The position numbers were made by a program, and so were the translations under genes. Below, one piece after another: positions 53,685 through 64,000 of a stretch of DNA of 64,000 nucleotides. The number at the start of each line of letters is the position of its first letter. The stretch's first letter is position 1. This DNA comes from Isoetes taiwanensis (lineage: Eukaryota > Streptophyta > Lycopodiopsida > Isoetales > Isoetaceae), in NCBI GenBank assembly GCA_021234155.1, contig JAJEKV010000008.1, positions 11,028,740 to 11,092,739 on the forward strand, read 5' to 3'. Below the pieces are notes generated by a model. That model was not told the DNA's origin. It was given only the letters and a program-made list of their open reading frames with translations, and did not search any database.

Positions 53685-56241
53685 TCAAATTTGGTATCCG
53701 TTTTTTTCAATTGGTTCCATAACAGAGGGAATATTATTATTTTCAGTTTCTTTATCTCTATTCTCCCCATCACTTAAATTTTCCATATCATTTTTTTCAT
53801 CTCCACTCTCCTCATTATCATCCAAATCTAGGCTATTTTCAATTTTTCCATTTAAAGCTGCATCTTGCTCTTTAATCTTCATACCTTGTTTGTATCTGTC
53901 TTTATAGACCACCCTTTCATTAAAAAGAACATCTCGACTGATTATGATAGTTTGAGTTTCAGGAATAAAAATCCTATATCCCTTAGACTCAGAGTCATAT
54001 CCTACAAGAAAACCAATATCTGCCTTGTCATCCAATTTCTTTCTCAGCTCTACTGGTTTGTGAACATAAGATAAGCATCCATAAGTTTTAAATGAGTCAA
54101 GTACCAACTTTTCATGAGGATTCCAGACAAGGTTTGGTATTTTACCTTTTATGCTAGTAGAAGGCAGCATATTTTGAACTCGAATTGCAGTTCTGAGTGC
54201 CTCCTCCCACAGATTTCTTGGTAAGCCACTTTGCTTCAACATTGCTCTTATTGCATCCATTACAGTCCTGTTTTTCCTTTCAGCAACTCCATTTTGTTGA
54301 GGACTATATCTGCAAGTTAATTGTCTCCTAATGCCATGTTTAATGCAAAAGTGTCTAAATTTTTCTGATAGGTACTCTCCTCCTCTATCAGATCTGATAC
54401 ACTTGACCTTTCGACCAGTTTCCCTTTCAACTTCAACTACAAATTGTTTGAAGGCTTGTAAAGCTTGGGATTTCCGTGTTAAACAGTAAACTTTGCATCT
54501 TCTACTATAGTCATCAATGAAAGTAATAAAATATCTGTGATTTGTTCTGCTCCTTACATTTAAAGGGCCACACAAATCCGTATGAACAAGCTCCAAAACT
54601 TGACTTGCTTTTGATTCCCTTTTCTTGAAAGGTAATCTATTTAATTTACCAATTGCACATCCTTCACATATTGGATTTTCCTTTTTTTCATCATTATAAT
54701 TTATGGCACCTAGTTTCCTTAAAGCTTTCAAATTATGAAAGTGTGTATGAGCAAGTCTATTGTGCCATAATTCCAAATTTTCTTCTTGAACTATATTTAC
54801 ATTGGTTGCTACAAGACCATGCATTTGAAAAAGATTGCCAACTCTCTTTGCTCGAAATTTCAGAATTCCATTCATAAGCACATTACATTCTCTTGAATCA
54901 AAAGTGACTTTGTATCCTAAGTCAACAAGCTGACTTACAGAAATCAGATTTTTTATAATTGTTGGCACACATAAAACCTCTTCTATATTAACAATCTTTC
55001 CATCTAAATCTTCAAGTTGTAATAATCCTTTGCCTTGTATCTCAGTTAGATCTCCATTACCAACTTGAATTTGCTTAGACTTTGCAGAAGATAAATTTCT
55101 AAGCATCTCGGCTGATTTTACAACTGATCTTTCAGCTCCAGAATCAACTACAAGCAGATCAGAGTTGTCAGAATGTAATTCATTATGAGAAACAGCAAAA
55201 ACACTTGGTACCTCATCATCTTGGTCACCATTTTCTGCTTTATTTTTCTCCTCAACTTCTCTTGCTAAAAATGTTCTCTCTGTATTTCTTCCTCGACCTC
55301 TGTTTGAACCTCCTCCTCTTCCCCTTCCAGAGCTCTTTGGAGATGGGCATTTTGCAGCCATATGTCCCCTTCCCCCACAATTAAAGCAATTAAACTCTTT
55401 TTCCCTTTTTAATTTTGGACACTCATTTTTATAATGCCCCTGCTCATGACATTGGTAGCATGTGACTTTTTCTTTTTTCTTAATCATTAGAATTTCAGGA
55501 TTCCCTTGAATCTTCTTTTGCTCCCATTCTGTTCTCAGAAGATTTTCAGCTTCTTCTTTAGATCTACAAGTGTTCCTTACAAACAAAGCCAGATTTTCAT
55601 TGTCACTTATAGCCCTAGATATTTGGAGAACCTGACTCCTTTCAGATATGATAGTGCCTGCTCCCTCTAGGTCTGCTATCATATTGTCAAATTTGTTAAA
55701 GAATTCAACCACATCTTCTTCTTCCCTTAGTTTTAGATTTCTCAATTCATTTTCTAGTAAATCCAATTGTGAAGACGTCTTCTCCTCATAATGACTTAAT
55801 AAAAACTTCCACATGTCCTTAGGACTAAGAGATCTAAGTTTCAATCTAATAGTAGGACTGACTTTGCAGGAAATAATACCTTGTGCCTCTTTGAGTTTAG
55901 CTTGAATAGATTTTCCAGCACTGATTGTTCCAGCTAAGCCACTTGTTCTTGCTGAACCTCTGCTTTGTACTCGCATCTCCAAATTGTACCTCCAAATTGT
56001 ACCTCTCTTTTGCACTGCACTGCGGAAGATTGTCCTCCTCCTCCTCGCCATCGATTCGGTGAAGCGGATGACTGCTCGAATCTCCAGTGCTAACAGCAAC
56101 AACACTAGTAGGATTTACTAGTTCCCATAAGTCTTCTACCTCCAAGATATGGATCATGGCATCTTTCCATACTTGAAATCCAGGCCCGCCCTTGTATACC
56201 TCCACCTGATTCAAGAGACTGGCTCCAAACCTGCTAGACAT
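53685..56241 (-). pseudogene. Copia gag, protease and integrase
   Basis: The start ATG is at 56241 (MSSRFGASLLNQVEVYKGG). After a break near 55900-56000 comes the UBN2-type capsid (SLSPKDMWKFLLSHYEEKTS), knuckles CYQCHEQGHYKNEC and CFNCGGRGHMAAKC, protease LLVVDSGAERSVV, the integrase zinc region (HNRLAHTHFHNLKALRKL, CEGCAIGKL) and the DDE core (LVHTDLCGPL, FIDDYSRR, IRSDRGGEYL, YSPQQNGVAERKNR). One frame of about 800 residues is open to 53685. Then a shift near 53690 leads to the linker before RT. Confidence 0.92.
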
Positions 56242-56245
56242 GTCT

Positions 56246-56261
56246 ATTGGCTCTGATACCA
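56246..56261 (-). other. Copia primer-binding site, tRNA-Met
   Basis: TGGTATCAGAGCCAAT on the minus strand, 1 nt after the 5' LTR. Confidence 0.9.
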
Positions 56262-56262
56262 A

Positions 56263-56989
56263 TGATAATAATTGAGATGATAGCAACCTTGCAAACAAAG
56301 ATGTCTAGCAAACAAGCTAGTAGAACAAACTGTTCAAACACTCTTGCTTATTTTTATTTGTCACTCTCAATCTTGGGAGCCAAAATGTGGTCACTAATCC
56401 CAAGATTGTTTAAACAAGCAAATATCTCCTCAACTAGCAAAATATTGCAATCACTCTTCACTTCCACAATCACACAAGTTCACCACTCATAAGTTCACTA
56501 TAGCTGGGAAACAAAATTGTTAATACAACTCAATAAACCATAGGAACTACTGTAGCAGAAATACTGTAGCTTCGGTATTGACCGAACTACTGTAGCAATG
56601 GTTGACCACGGCTATTCTTCGTTTTAAATCCTTTGAACTTGTTCTCTCATAGCCGATGTCTACTTTGCTTCTCCCCATTCCTCTTTTTATACTGAATCCG
56701 GCGGTGTAGGAGACGATCAACCTGCTAAACTGGGATAGTATTCCATGTGATATATCCCACAGGCTTGTTTGACGTTTTCGATCCCTTTTGCATATATCCC
56801 ACAGGGATATAGACAATTTCGGGCCATTGAACCATTGCAACCATTAGAGTTAGAAATAACCAATAATAAAGATGATCATAGGTTTAACATGCTTTTGAGA
56901 TCACAACTTTACCTTGCACCACAAGTTGAGCCTAGGTCCTGGGGATTCTTCACCATTTATGGCAATTATAAGCTGATCAAAAACCAACA
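56263..56989 (-). repeat. Copia 5' LTR
   Basis: TG..CA limits, 727 bp. The two differences noted are in GTTCTCTCATAGCC and ATGCTTTTGAGATC. Confidence 0.95.
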
Positions 56990-59240
56990 ATGACATGGTT
57001 ATAATTTCAGCAAACTACAAACTCTTCTCCAATATCTAGAACATTTAACGTATATTACAAGACTTTTAGTCCAAATAATTGAAAGATCCTTGTATTGCAA
57101 ATAATGATAATAGTCAAATGTACCCCAGTACTGTTACATAATCAGCACGTCTATATCCATTGTTACAGCAATTTGAGAATAAATGTATACGTTCAAAGTG
57201 ATCTTTGTTGTTAAACAACCTTGAAATTCGATCTTGAATCATTCTTAGCTTCCATGTCATGTAGACAAATTGAATACTAGGAAAACATACACAGGAGCAA
57301 GAAATCCCGTTAGCTGCAGTAAACCAAAGGACAGTTAGCCTTAGTCAGGGTAAAGTCCTAAGCACTGACAGGCAAGCATTAGATTTCTTGAGCTTATTGC
57401 CCTTCACCTTGCATGTTAACATAAACACAATAGACAGATAAATTTGATCAGCAGAGAATTTCTAAACCTCTACCATAAATATTTAACTTAAATGCGTCTG
57501 TAATTCTCAGAATGCACGTCAATAGAGGCATAAGAAACAGCTAATTCCAAGTTAGGAAGCATGAATCCAGGTAATCCTTAATGTCAACCAGGTTAATGGC
57601 AAGTAGGAGCAACCTGTTGCAGATATGTCATGCTGCATCATCATACAAAAATGTTAACAAGTTGTTTTATACTCTATCCCTAAGGCCAACCATGTTTTTT
57701 CATGATCTGTAGACTATTAAAACATTATGTAGTGGAGCAACTTTTTCATTTATGTAAGACTGTATAGCCAGGGATCATAAGCCTTTATTTGCCATGGCAT
57801 ATTCTCCATATCCTCCATCCTTGTCTTGCAGATGTTGGATCCTTATCTTGCTGATGCAGGTTCCTTATCGGCAGTCTAAAGGCCAACATTATCCAGCAGA
57901 TGCATGGCATCAAAAAGCTTTACAGTCGTGGCCCCTTAGGCATTACACCATAGCATAGTATAAGTCTGGAAACAAAATATTATTCACATACTACAAAGTA
58001 CAAGCAATTCCAGTATGCAGCACAACATGACGTACTTAAATATTTTTTCCGTCTACCACAGGTCGTTCAAGCTATATCTATTAGTTAATATATCTCCATT
58101 CTAAATGCACCACAGCATTTGAAGATCAGTATCAGACCCATGTCATTGGAGACAACTTCCCATGCATTTTTTGAAACATGGAAACTATTATGCTTAAACA
58201 AATGATCAAAGGACAGGAATTGTTGCAGGAAAGCCCAGACTACTTGATTTATCACAAGATCCTATAGATCCAAATTTTAATCATAAACCATCATAGATCT
58301 TGAAAGAGTATAGGTAGACAAATCTATGGAGTTTTATATTCAAGAACTTTAACTAGATTCATGCATCTGCCTTAAACTATTGCATTAATCTCTAAATCAA
58401 CTCATTATCAAGTGATTAATCATTCAAACTTTCAAACCTGATTGGCTCGATTCTTGTTGCCACGTTCTTGTGCACCATTAATGGCATTTATGCTTGGATG
58501 AATAAACTTGATCTTAACTCTACATCCTCCGGCTCTTTCATAGATTTCGAATTTTCAACTGCACCGCTCATGCTGATCTCCAGATTTTTTGAAGTTTCAC
58601 AATGTCGTGTTAACTTGGAGGACAAGAGGCTGGCATCTCCAGTATTATCAAATGCAAGAACAGAACAATCGGCTACCATTTGCAATTTCGTCTTCATCAA
58701 AATCATCCCAGCTCTTCAAACCAGTCGCAGCAATCATATACAGACCGCATGCATCACATTCGACTGCCATATTAGGGTTATATCATAGCATTAACTTAGA
58801 TCACGGTCTTCTGGGCGATTCACATCACCACGAAAACCTAATCTGTGTGAAATGCAGGCCATGCTCAAATAGAGTTTTAGGGTTACGAAAATCTGCCCCT
58901 ATATTTCATTATTCCCATAGTATTTCCTTTTTTATCCAAAGGTACTGTTTACATGTACTAAGGATATTTCTGTCCAAACAACAAACTATGCAATCATGGG
59001 TCTCTGAGGAACATTCAAATGCCATGTGAAAAAGTAGTATACCTCTAAGAAGCCGTCTACCTTAGTAATATGTAAGAAAATCTTCCACGAACTTTTTTGA
59101 GGCATCAATGGAACTATCTCATGCAATTTCTTTATCACTATTTATGGAGGAGACAATTCAATGGTCTTGTAGCGTATCCATTGCTAAATGCTGTAAAAAA
59201 CATGCAAGTTCTGGCCAACGACAGACACATGTGTCACAAT
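56990..59240 (-). repeat. Copy A of the duplicated segment, main piece
   Basis: It matches 60012-62243 at roughly 98% by eye, with a few indels such as a TGTAGTGGAGCAAC stretch (about 57728) missing from B. Confidence 0.95.
58480..58770 (-). CDS. Copy A gene: small two-exon Cys-containing protein
   Basis: The ATG at 58770 sits just below AACCCTAAT, with a second telo-box-like AACCCTAAAA at 58875-58885. Exon 1 (58770-58677) encodes MAVECDACGLYMIAATGLKS and WDDFDEDEIAN and ends G|GTAGCC. The only in-phase acceptor I find (GGTGCAG, about 58575) adds VENSKSMKEPEDVELRSSLF and stops, giving about 54 residues. Another open frame nearby (KFEIYERAGGCRVKIKFIHP to NRANQ) ends at a CAG|GTTT donor near 58440, like that of copy C. 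So the true splicing is uncertain. CDAC and the acidic patch are notable. The family is not recognised. Confidence 0.4.
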
Positions 59241-59892
59241 AATAAAAAAAGCCTGCCTCCAACCGTAGTTTAGGGGGCCACCTGATTATTCAAACTAGAA
59301 AGGCTTTCTAGAATGGTGTTACAACGAGGAGAGTAGGATCCTGCTGCTGCTGTGACACAGGGGCCCTACCCTCACTATTCTTATTCTACTCATTTCTATT
59401 TATGTAAACATATATTCAAAATAAAATCAAGAGCTCATACCTTAAAAGGAGCCATATTAGAGCCAAATGGTAGTAGAAGATATCCAGCCAAATGGCAATA
59501 GAAGTATCAGGTTTTTATCATTTACAACCATGCTCGGTAAAACTCCAAAAACCCAAGCATAGTCTATACTCCAAGGAGAAGTCATTTCCATGTTTAAGCT
59601 TTCTTTTATCAGATATATTTTTCAATCTCCTATGAGAAGCATCTTCTAAAGATATGAATTTGTTACCTTAGTGAGTATTCCTCCAAATTGATAGAAAGAT
59701 ATTACTGCAGTTACAACTTGTATGGCAGGCTGCATGAGTTAAAGTTCCTCAATGGCTTCAGTAATTATTCCTGTAGTCTCCAATAAATCCACATTGTCAT
59801 TAGTACTCACAGATATTCATTTGATTTTACACTTGAGAAATAAAGTAACCATGATCATGGTCTCTAGTAAAACTAGAGAACTGAGTATTGAT
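59241..59892. other. Spacer between copies A and B
   Basis: Unique sequence with (CTG)4-like and T-rich words. No gene seen. Confidence 0.4.
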
Positions 59893-62243
59893 AAAAAAAC
59901 CTTTAAACCTGTTCAAACAGACTTTCTACCTTTCCAAGACCTTTTGCAAAGATCTTTTTAAGGTACAGTTAGCAGCCCTAAGTTTAAAACAGGTGTATTT
60001 CAACTTAGGCCATGACATGGTTATAATTTCAGCAAACTACAAACTCTTCTCCAATATCTAGAACATTTAACGTATATTACAAGGCTTTTAGTCCAAATAA
60101 TTGAAAGATCCTTGTATTGCAAATAATGAGAATAGTCAAATGTACCCCAGTACTGTTACATAATCAGCACGTCTATATCCATTGTTACAGCAATTTGAGA
60201 ATAAATGTATACGTTCAAAGTGATCTTTGTTGTTAAACAACCTTGAAATTCGATCTTGAATCATTCTTAGCTTCCATGTCATGTAGACAAATTGAATACT
60301 AGGAAAACATACACAAGAGCAAGAAATCCCGTTACCTGCAGTAAACCAAAGGACAGTTAGCCTTAGTCAGGGTAAAGTCCTAAGCACTGACAGGTAAGCA
60401 TTAGATTTCTTGAGCTTATCGCCCTTCACCTTGCATGTTAACATAAACACAATAGACAGATAAATTTGATCAGCAGAGAATTTCTAAACCTCTACCATAA
60501 ATATTTAACTTAAATGCATCTGTAATTCTCAGAATGCACGTCAATAGAGGCATAAGAAACAGCTAATTCCAAGTTAGAAAGCATGAATCCAGGTAATCCT
60601 TAATGTCAACCAGGTTAATGGCAAGTAGGAGCAACCTGTTGCAGATATGTCATGCTGCATCATCATACAAAAATGTTAACAAGTCGTTTTATACTCTATC
60701 CCTAAGGCCAACCATGTTTTTTCATGATCTGTAGACTATTAAAACACTTTTTCATTTATGTAAGACTGTATAGCCAGGGATCATAAGCCTTTATTTGCCA
60801 TGGCATATTCTCTGTATCCTCCATCATTGTCTTGCAGATGCTAGATCCTTATCTTGCTGATGCAGGTTCCTTATCGGCAGTCTAAAGGCCAACATTATCC
60901 AGCAGATGCATGGCATCAAAAAGCTTTACAGTCGTGGCCCCTTAGGCATTACACCATAGCATAGTATAAGTCTGGAAATGAAATATTATTCACATACTAC
61001 AAAGTACAAGCAATTCCAGTATGCAGCACAACATGACGTACTTAAATATTTTTTCCGTCTACCACAGGTCGTTCAAGCTATATCTATTAGTTAATATATC
61101 TCCATTCTAAATGCACCACAGCATTTGAAGATCAGTATCAGACCCATGTCATTGGAGACAACTTCCCATGCATTTTTTGAAACATGGAAACTATCATGCT
61201 TAAACAAATGATCAAAGGACAGGAATTGTTGCAGGAAAGCCCAGACTACTTGATTTATCACAAGATCCTATAGATCCAAATTTTAATCATAAACCATCAT
61301 AGATCTTGAAAGAGTATAGGTAGACAAATCTATGGAGTTTTATATTCAAGAACTTTAACTAGATTCATGCATCTGCCTTAAACTATTGCATTAATCTCTA
61401 AATCAACTCATTATCAAGTGATTAATCATTCAAACTTTCAAACCTGATTGGCTCGATTCTTGTTGCCACGTTCTTGTGCACTATTAATGGCATTTATGCT
61501 TGGATGAATAAACTTGATCTTAACTCTACATCCTCCGGCTCTTTCATAGATTTCGAATTTTCAACTGCACCGCTCATGCTGATCTCCAGATTTTTTGAAG
61601 TTTCACAATGCCGTGTTAACTTGGAGGACAAGAGGCTGGCATCTCCAGTATTATCAAATGCAAGAACAGAACAATCGGCTACCATTTGCAATTTCGTCTT
61701 CATCAAAATCATCCCGACTCTTCAAAACCGGTCAAGAAGAATCATATCTGCACGCATGCATCACATTCGACTGCCATATTAGGGTTATATCATAGCATTA
61801 ACTTAGATCACGGTCTTCTGCGCGATTCACATCACCACGAAAACCTAATCTGTGTGAAATGCAGGCCATGCTCAAATAGAGTTTTAGGGTTATGAAAATC
61901 TGCCCCTATATTTCATTATTCCCATAGTATTTCCTTTTTTTTCAAAAGGTACTGTTTACATGTACTAAGGATATTTCTGTCCAAAAACAAACTATGCAAT
62001 CATGGGTCTTCTGAGGAACATTCAAATGCCATGTGAAAAAGTAGTATACCTCTAAGAAGCCGTCTACCTTAGTAATATGTAAGAAAATCTTCCACGAACT
62101 TTTTTGAGGCATCAATGGAACTATCTCATGCAATTTCTTTATCACTATTTATGGAGACAATTCAATGGTCTTGTAGCGTATCCATTGCTAAATGCTGTAA
62201 AAAACATGCAAGTTCTGGCCAACGACAGACACATATGTCACAA
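59893..62243 (-). repeat. Copy B of the duplicated segment with empty copia site
   Basis: About 2.35 kb, co-linear with copy A and without the copia element. The target ATGAC is single at 60012-60016. Confidence 0.95.
61486..61790 (-). pseudogene. Copy B gene, exon 1 frameshifted
   Basis: It has the same start as copy A (MAVECDAC), but small indels after CDAC (about 61750) bring a TGA four codons later. The later exon-like region is nearly identical to copy A. So copy B has lost the exon that copy A keeps. Confidence 0.5.
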
Positions 62244-62296
62244 AAAAAAAAAAAAATCATCAAAAAAATCATTTACTTTGTGTGAAGATGAAGCTT

Positions 62297-62640
62297 TTTT
62301 TTTTTTTTTGAAGAACTGTGTCATCAATATATTAAAAGAATGGTAATGTTACAAAGCAAGTGAGGAGGAAGAGAACTGCCCCAAAGAGACAGCGATACCT
62401 CGACACCCCACAACAAACTCACAAAAAAACTGCAACTCTACTGCTGTACAAACCGACCATCACCATCTACAACACCCAAGAAGTCCCGCCAAATGGCAAA
62501 CTTCTGCTCTACTAATCCCAGGAACACCAGAAAGCTTTGAAATAGTTTGTACCTGAGTCGAGGAATCAGAGAGGCTGCAGGCTGCTGAATCCCCTGAAAG
62601 ATCCACAACCGCCGCCGCTTCCAAATCAGCCACACATTAC
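62297..62640 (-). mobile_element. LINE 3'-end fragment with poly(A)
   Basis: The minus strand encodes MWLIWKRRRLWIFQGIQQPA, like the W..W..R..F end of plant LINE RT proteins. It finishes in an A tract (T run at 62296-62310 on the plus strand). It is inserted next to copy B and heavily 5'-truncated. Confidence 0.6.
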
Positions 62641-62884
62641 AAGAGAAATGTACCTATAGTGTCTAGTGTAATGTCAACTTTTTTGACACAAACAGAACCT
62701 GTCAAAACCCAACTATTGTCACAGCTTTGCCACTATACTTGTCGTGATCATTTGTCACAAACATGCCACAATAGCGTCAAATGTTGTGTCAAGCTTGTGG
62801 CTTCAATTTATGACATAATATTGACACAAAATCAATTTGGAACTATATGGCAGTCTAGAAAATGGCGAACTTGTGACAATATTT

Positions 62885-63180
62885 TAACAACATTGTGATA
62901 AATAAATAAAAATCCATATGAATACTATTACATCAACATTATCGCAAAGTAGCTATAATTCATCCACAATAAGACAACCAATAAGAAAATTTGTGACCCG
63001 TTTTGTAGCTAACAAATAGCTAGTGTTGTGACCACACTGTGATAAATAAATAAAGCTTATACCAACTACATAGCATCAACATCATGGCAATGTAGTGACA
63101 ATATAGTAGCTATAATCCCATCCACAATAAGACAACTAATAAGAACTTTTATGACTAGTTTGGTGTCTAAAGAAACACTA
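62885..63180. repeat. Tandem repeat, period about 150 bp
   Basis: GTGATAAATAAATAAA, CATCAACATYATSGCAA, TAGCTATAAT and CATCCACAATAAGACAAC recur at 62895-63030 and 63040-63170. TGACA/TGTCA words are frequent from 62670. No gene seen. Confidence 0.6.
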
Positions 63181-63234
63181 TTTTTCATTGTTGTGGCCAC
63201 ATTATCAACTCATATATAATTCAGTTTCAATTTT

Positions 63235-63370
63235 TGTTTGAAGGTATTTATTTGAGGTTATTTTTGTTTGAGGCATTGTGGTTGTGACACGTAGCATGCA
63301 AACAATTTTTGTTTGAAGTTATTTCGTTTGAGGCATTACAGTTCTGACACGTAGCATGCAAACAATCTTG
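63235..63370. repeat. Tandem repeat, period about 60 bp
   Basis: GTTTGAGGCATT, TGACACGTAGCATGCAAACA and ATTTTTGTTTGA-type words occur twice (63268 and 63328). Confidence 0.7.
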
Positions 63371-64000
63371 GAACCTGATGTTTGATCATTTCTGCTCAAA
63401 TGGGGTATAGAAATCTGTGTTTAAAGCCCAAGCTGATGTATGTGAGGGATTAGATCAGCCATTACAGTAGTATGCTTGTGGATTGTTCATTTCTTTGGTG
63501 ACAGTCCCGGAATTTGGGGAAGAACAACAGACTTGGCGGTCTAATTAAGCCCAAATTAGGACGAATCTGATGGGGCTTTTGGCATATTCATGGCCGAATT
63601 TGCCATGTTAGACCAGTGAAGAAGTTTGGGAGGCTAACTCCAAGAGATGGAGAAGCAATCGATGATCTTTTATTCCTCACGTAAAGCTTGATCTTTTCAG
63701 TAATGGGTCCAAAAATATGGCAGATCTGAAGGGGCTTTTTACATGGCTGGTTTAGGAAGCATGGGGCGACCCTAGTGGCCAATTGTAGAAAAATCTGATC
63801 AACTGTCATGGTGTTCTTGGCAGAAAACAAGGGAAAACCTTTAATTCAGCCCAAAGAAAGTGGTATTTGATGGGGCTTTCCTCATGGGTATGATCGATTC
63901 ACTGACCTGACCATGGGGATGAAGTATTGGCCTCTAATTTGAAGATTAAGTGGATCAATTGAAAGCAGGGTCCCGGGTCTGAAACTGTTCTTGGCCTTGA
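63371..64000. other. No gene seen
   Basis: GATGGGGCTTTT and CTGGGGCTTT-like words recur loosely (63568, 63728, 63870). The only open frame is an 80-residue minus frame without features. Confidence 0.35.

Larger units (their letters stand above)
51205..56989 (-). mobile_element. Young full-length Ty1/copia element
   Basis: Two 727-bp LTRs (51205-51931 and 56263-56989) show only two differences in my comparison. The 5-bp duplication ATGAC (51200-51204, 56990-56994) is perfect, and the uninterrupted site survives in copy B at 60012-60016. The primer site TGGTATCAGAGCC lies 1 nt inside the 5' LTR; the purine tract AAGGAGGAG borders the 3' LTR. The pol frame is nevertheless broken in several places, so this copy could not move by itself now. 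Confidence 0.95.

Noticed and set aside
53865-54877. Plus-strand ORFs inside the copia element
   Set aside because: They are antisense shadows of an 800-residue frame with clear gag and integrase motifs.
1-64000. CRISPR arrays, operons, ribosome-binding sites
   Set aside because: The window is eukaryotic. All arrays found have repeat units and spacing unlike CRISPR.

Overview
The window looks like nuclear DNA of a land plant. The signs are spliceosomal introns with GT-AG borders, AAACCCTA telo-box motifs in 5' leaders, a PLS-type pentatricopeptide gene fragment, an exosome MTR3-like gene, a plant-type four-helix membrane protein, Ty3 and Ty1 retrotransposons primed by tRNA, LINEs and several MITE families. 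The PPR style and very large TE content suggest a non-seed vascular plant such as a fern, but that is inference. All identifications rest on reading the sequence and on family knowledge; no database search was possible.

Layout. 1-3050: one exon of an unknown minus-strand gene, a diverged duplication and LINE-like debris. 3050-4227: an LTR end with a tRNA-Met primer site, then a fragment of the neighbouring Ty3 family. 4228-25666: one Ty3/gypsy element of the Tat/Athila type on the minus strand (LTRs of about 600 bp, about 11.1 kb without its insertion), with gag, protease, RT, RNase H, integrase and a large extra 3' ORF, all decayed. Its integrase zinc domain is split by a 10,293-bp DNA transposon (9900-20192) with 26-bp perfect terminal inverted repeats and a 4-bp GTAC duplication. 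This element carries an intron-containing small gene, an FCP1/NLI-type phosphatase-like domain with an altered nucleophile, a C48 (Ulp1-like) protease domain, a Ser/Glu-rich gene, a basic minus-strand gene and long arrays built on the word TGTGGTG. I recognise no transposase in it. A 322-bp MITE at 45414-45735 has the same TIR start and also a 4-bp duplication, so the two define a family.

25667-28190: an unusual gene with a coiled-coil region fused to a complete histone H3 fold, then a second unknown gene; both have telo-box leaders. 28366-29940: decayed Ty1/copia RT-RNase H. 30440-34261: two MITEs, a near-perfect 41-bp RNA-type hairpin and an intact two-exon four-helix membrane protein gene (33143-33809). 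35700-40280: small ORFs, a PPR pseudogene split by a 455-bp inverted-repeat element, and an MTR3-like pseudogene. 40619-42358: LINE remains. 42538-43837: a frameshifted coiled-coil/RING-like gene.

45400-62640: repeats, then three copies (C oldest, A and B recent) of a roughly 2.3-kb genic segment. A young Ty1/copia element (51205-56989; I count two differences between its 727-bp LTRs; TSD ATGAC) sits in copy A, while copy B keeps the empty site. The right end holds a LINE 3' fragment and tandem repeats with no gene I can support.
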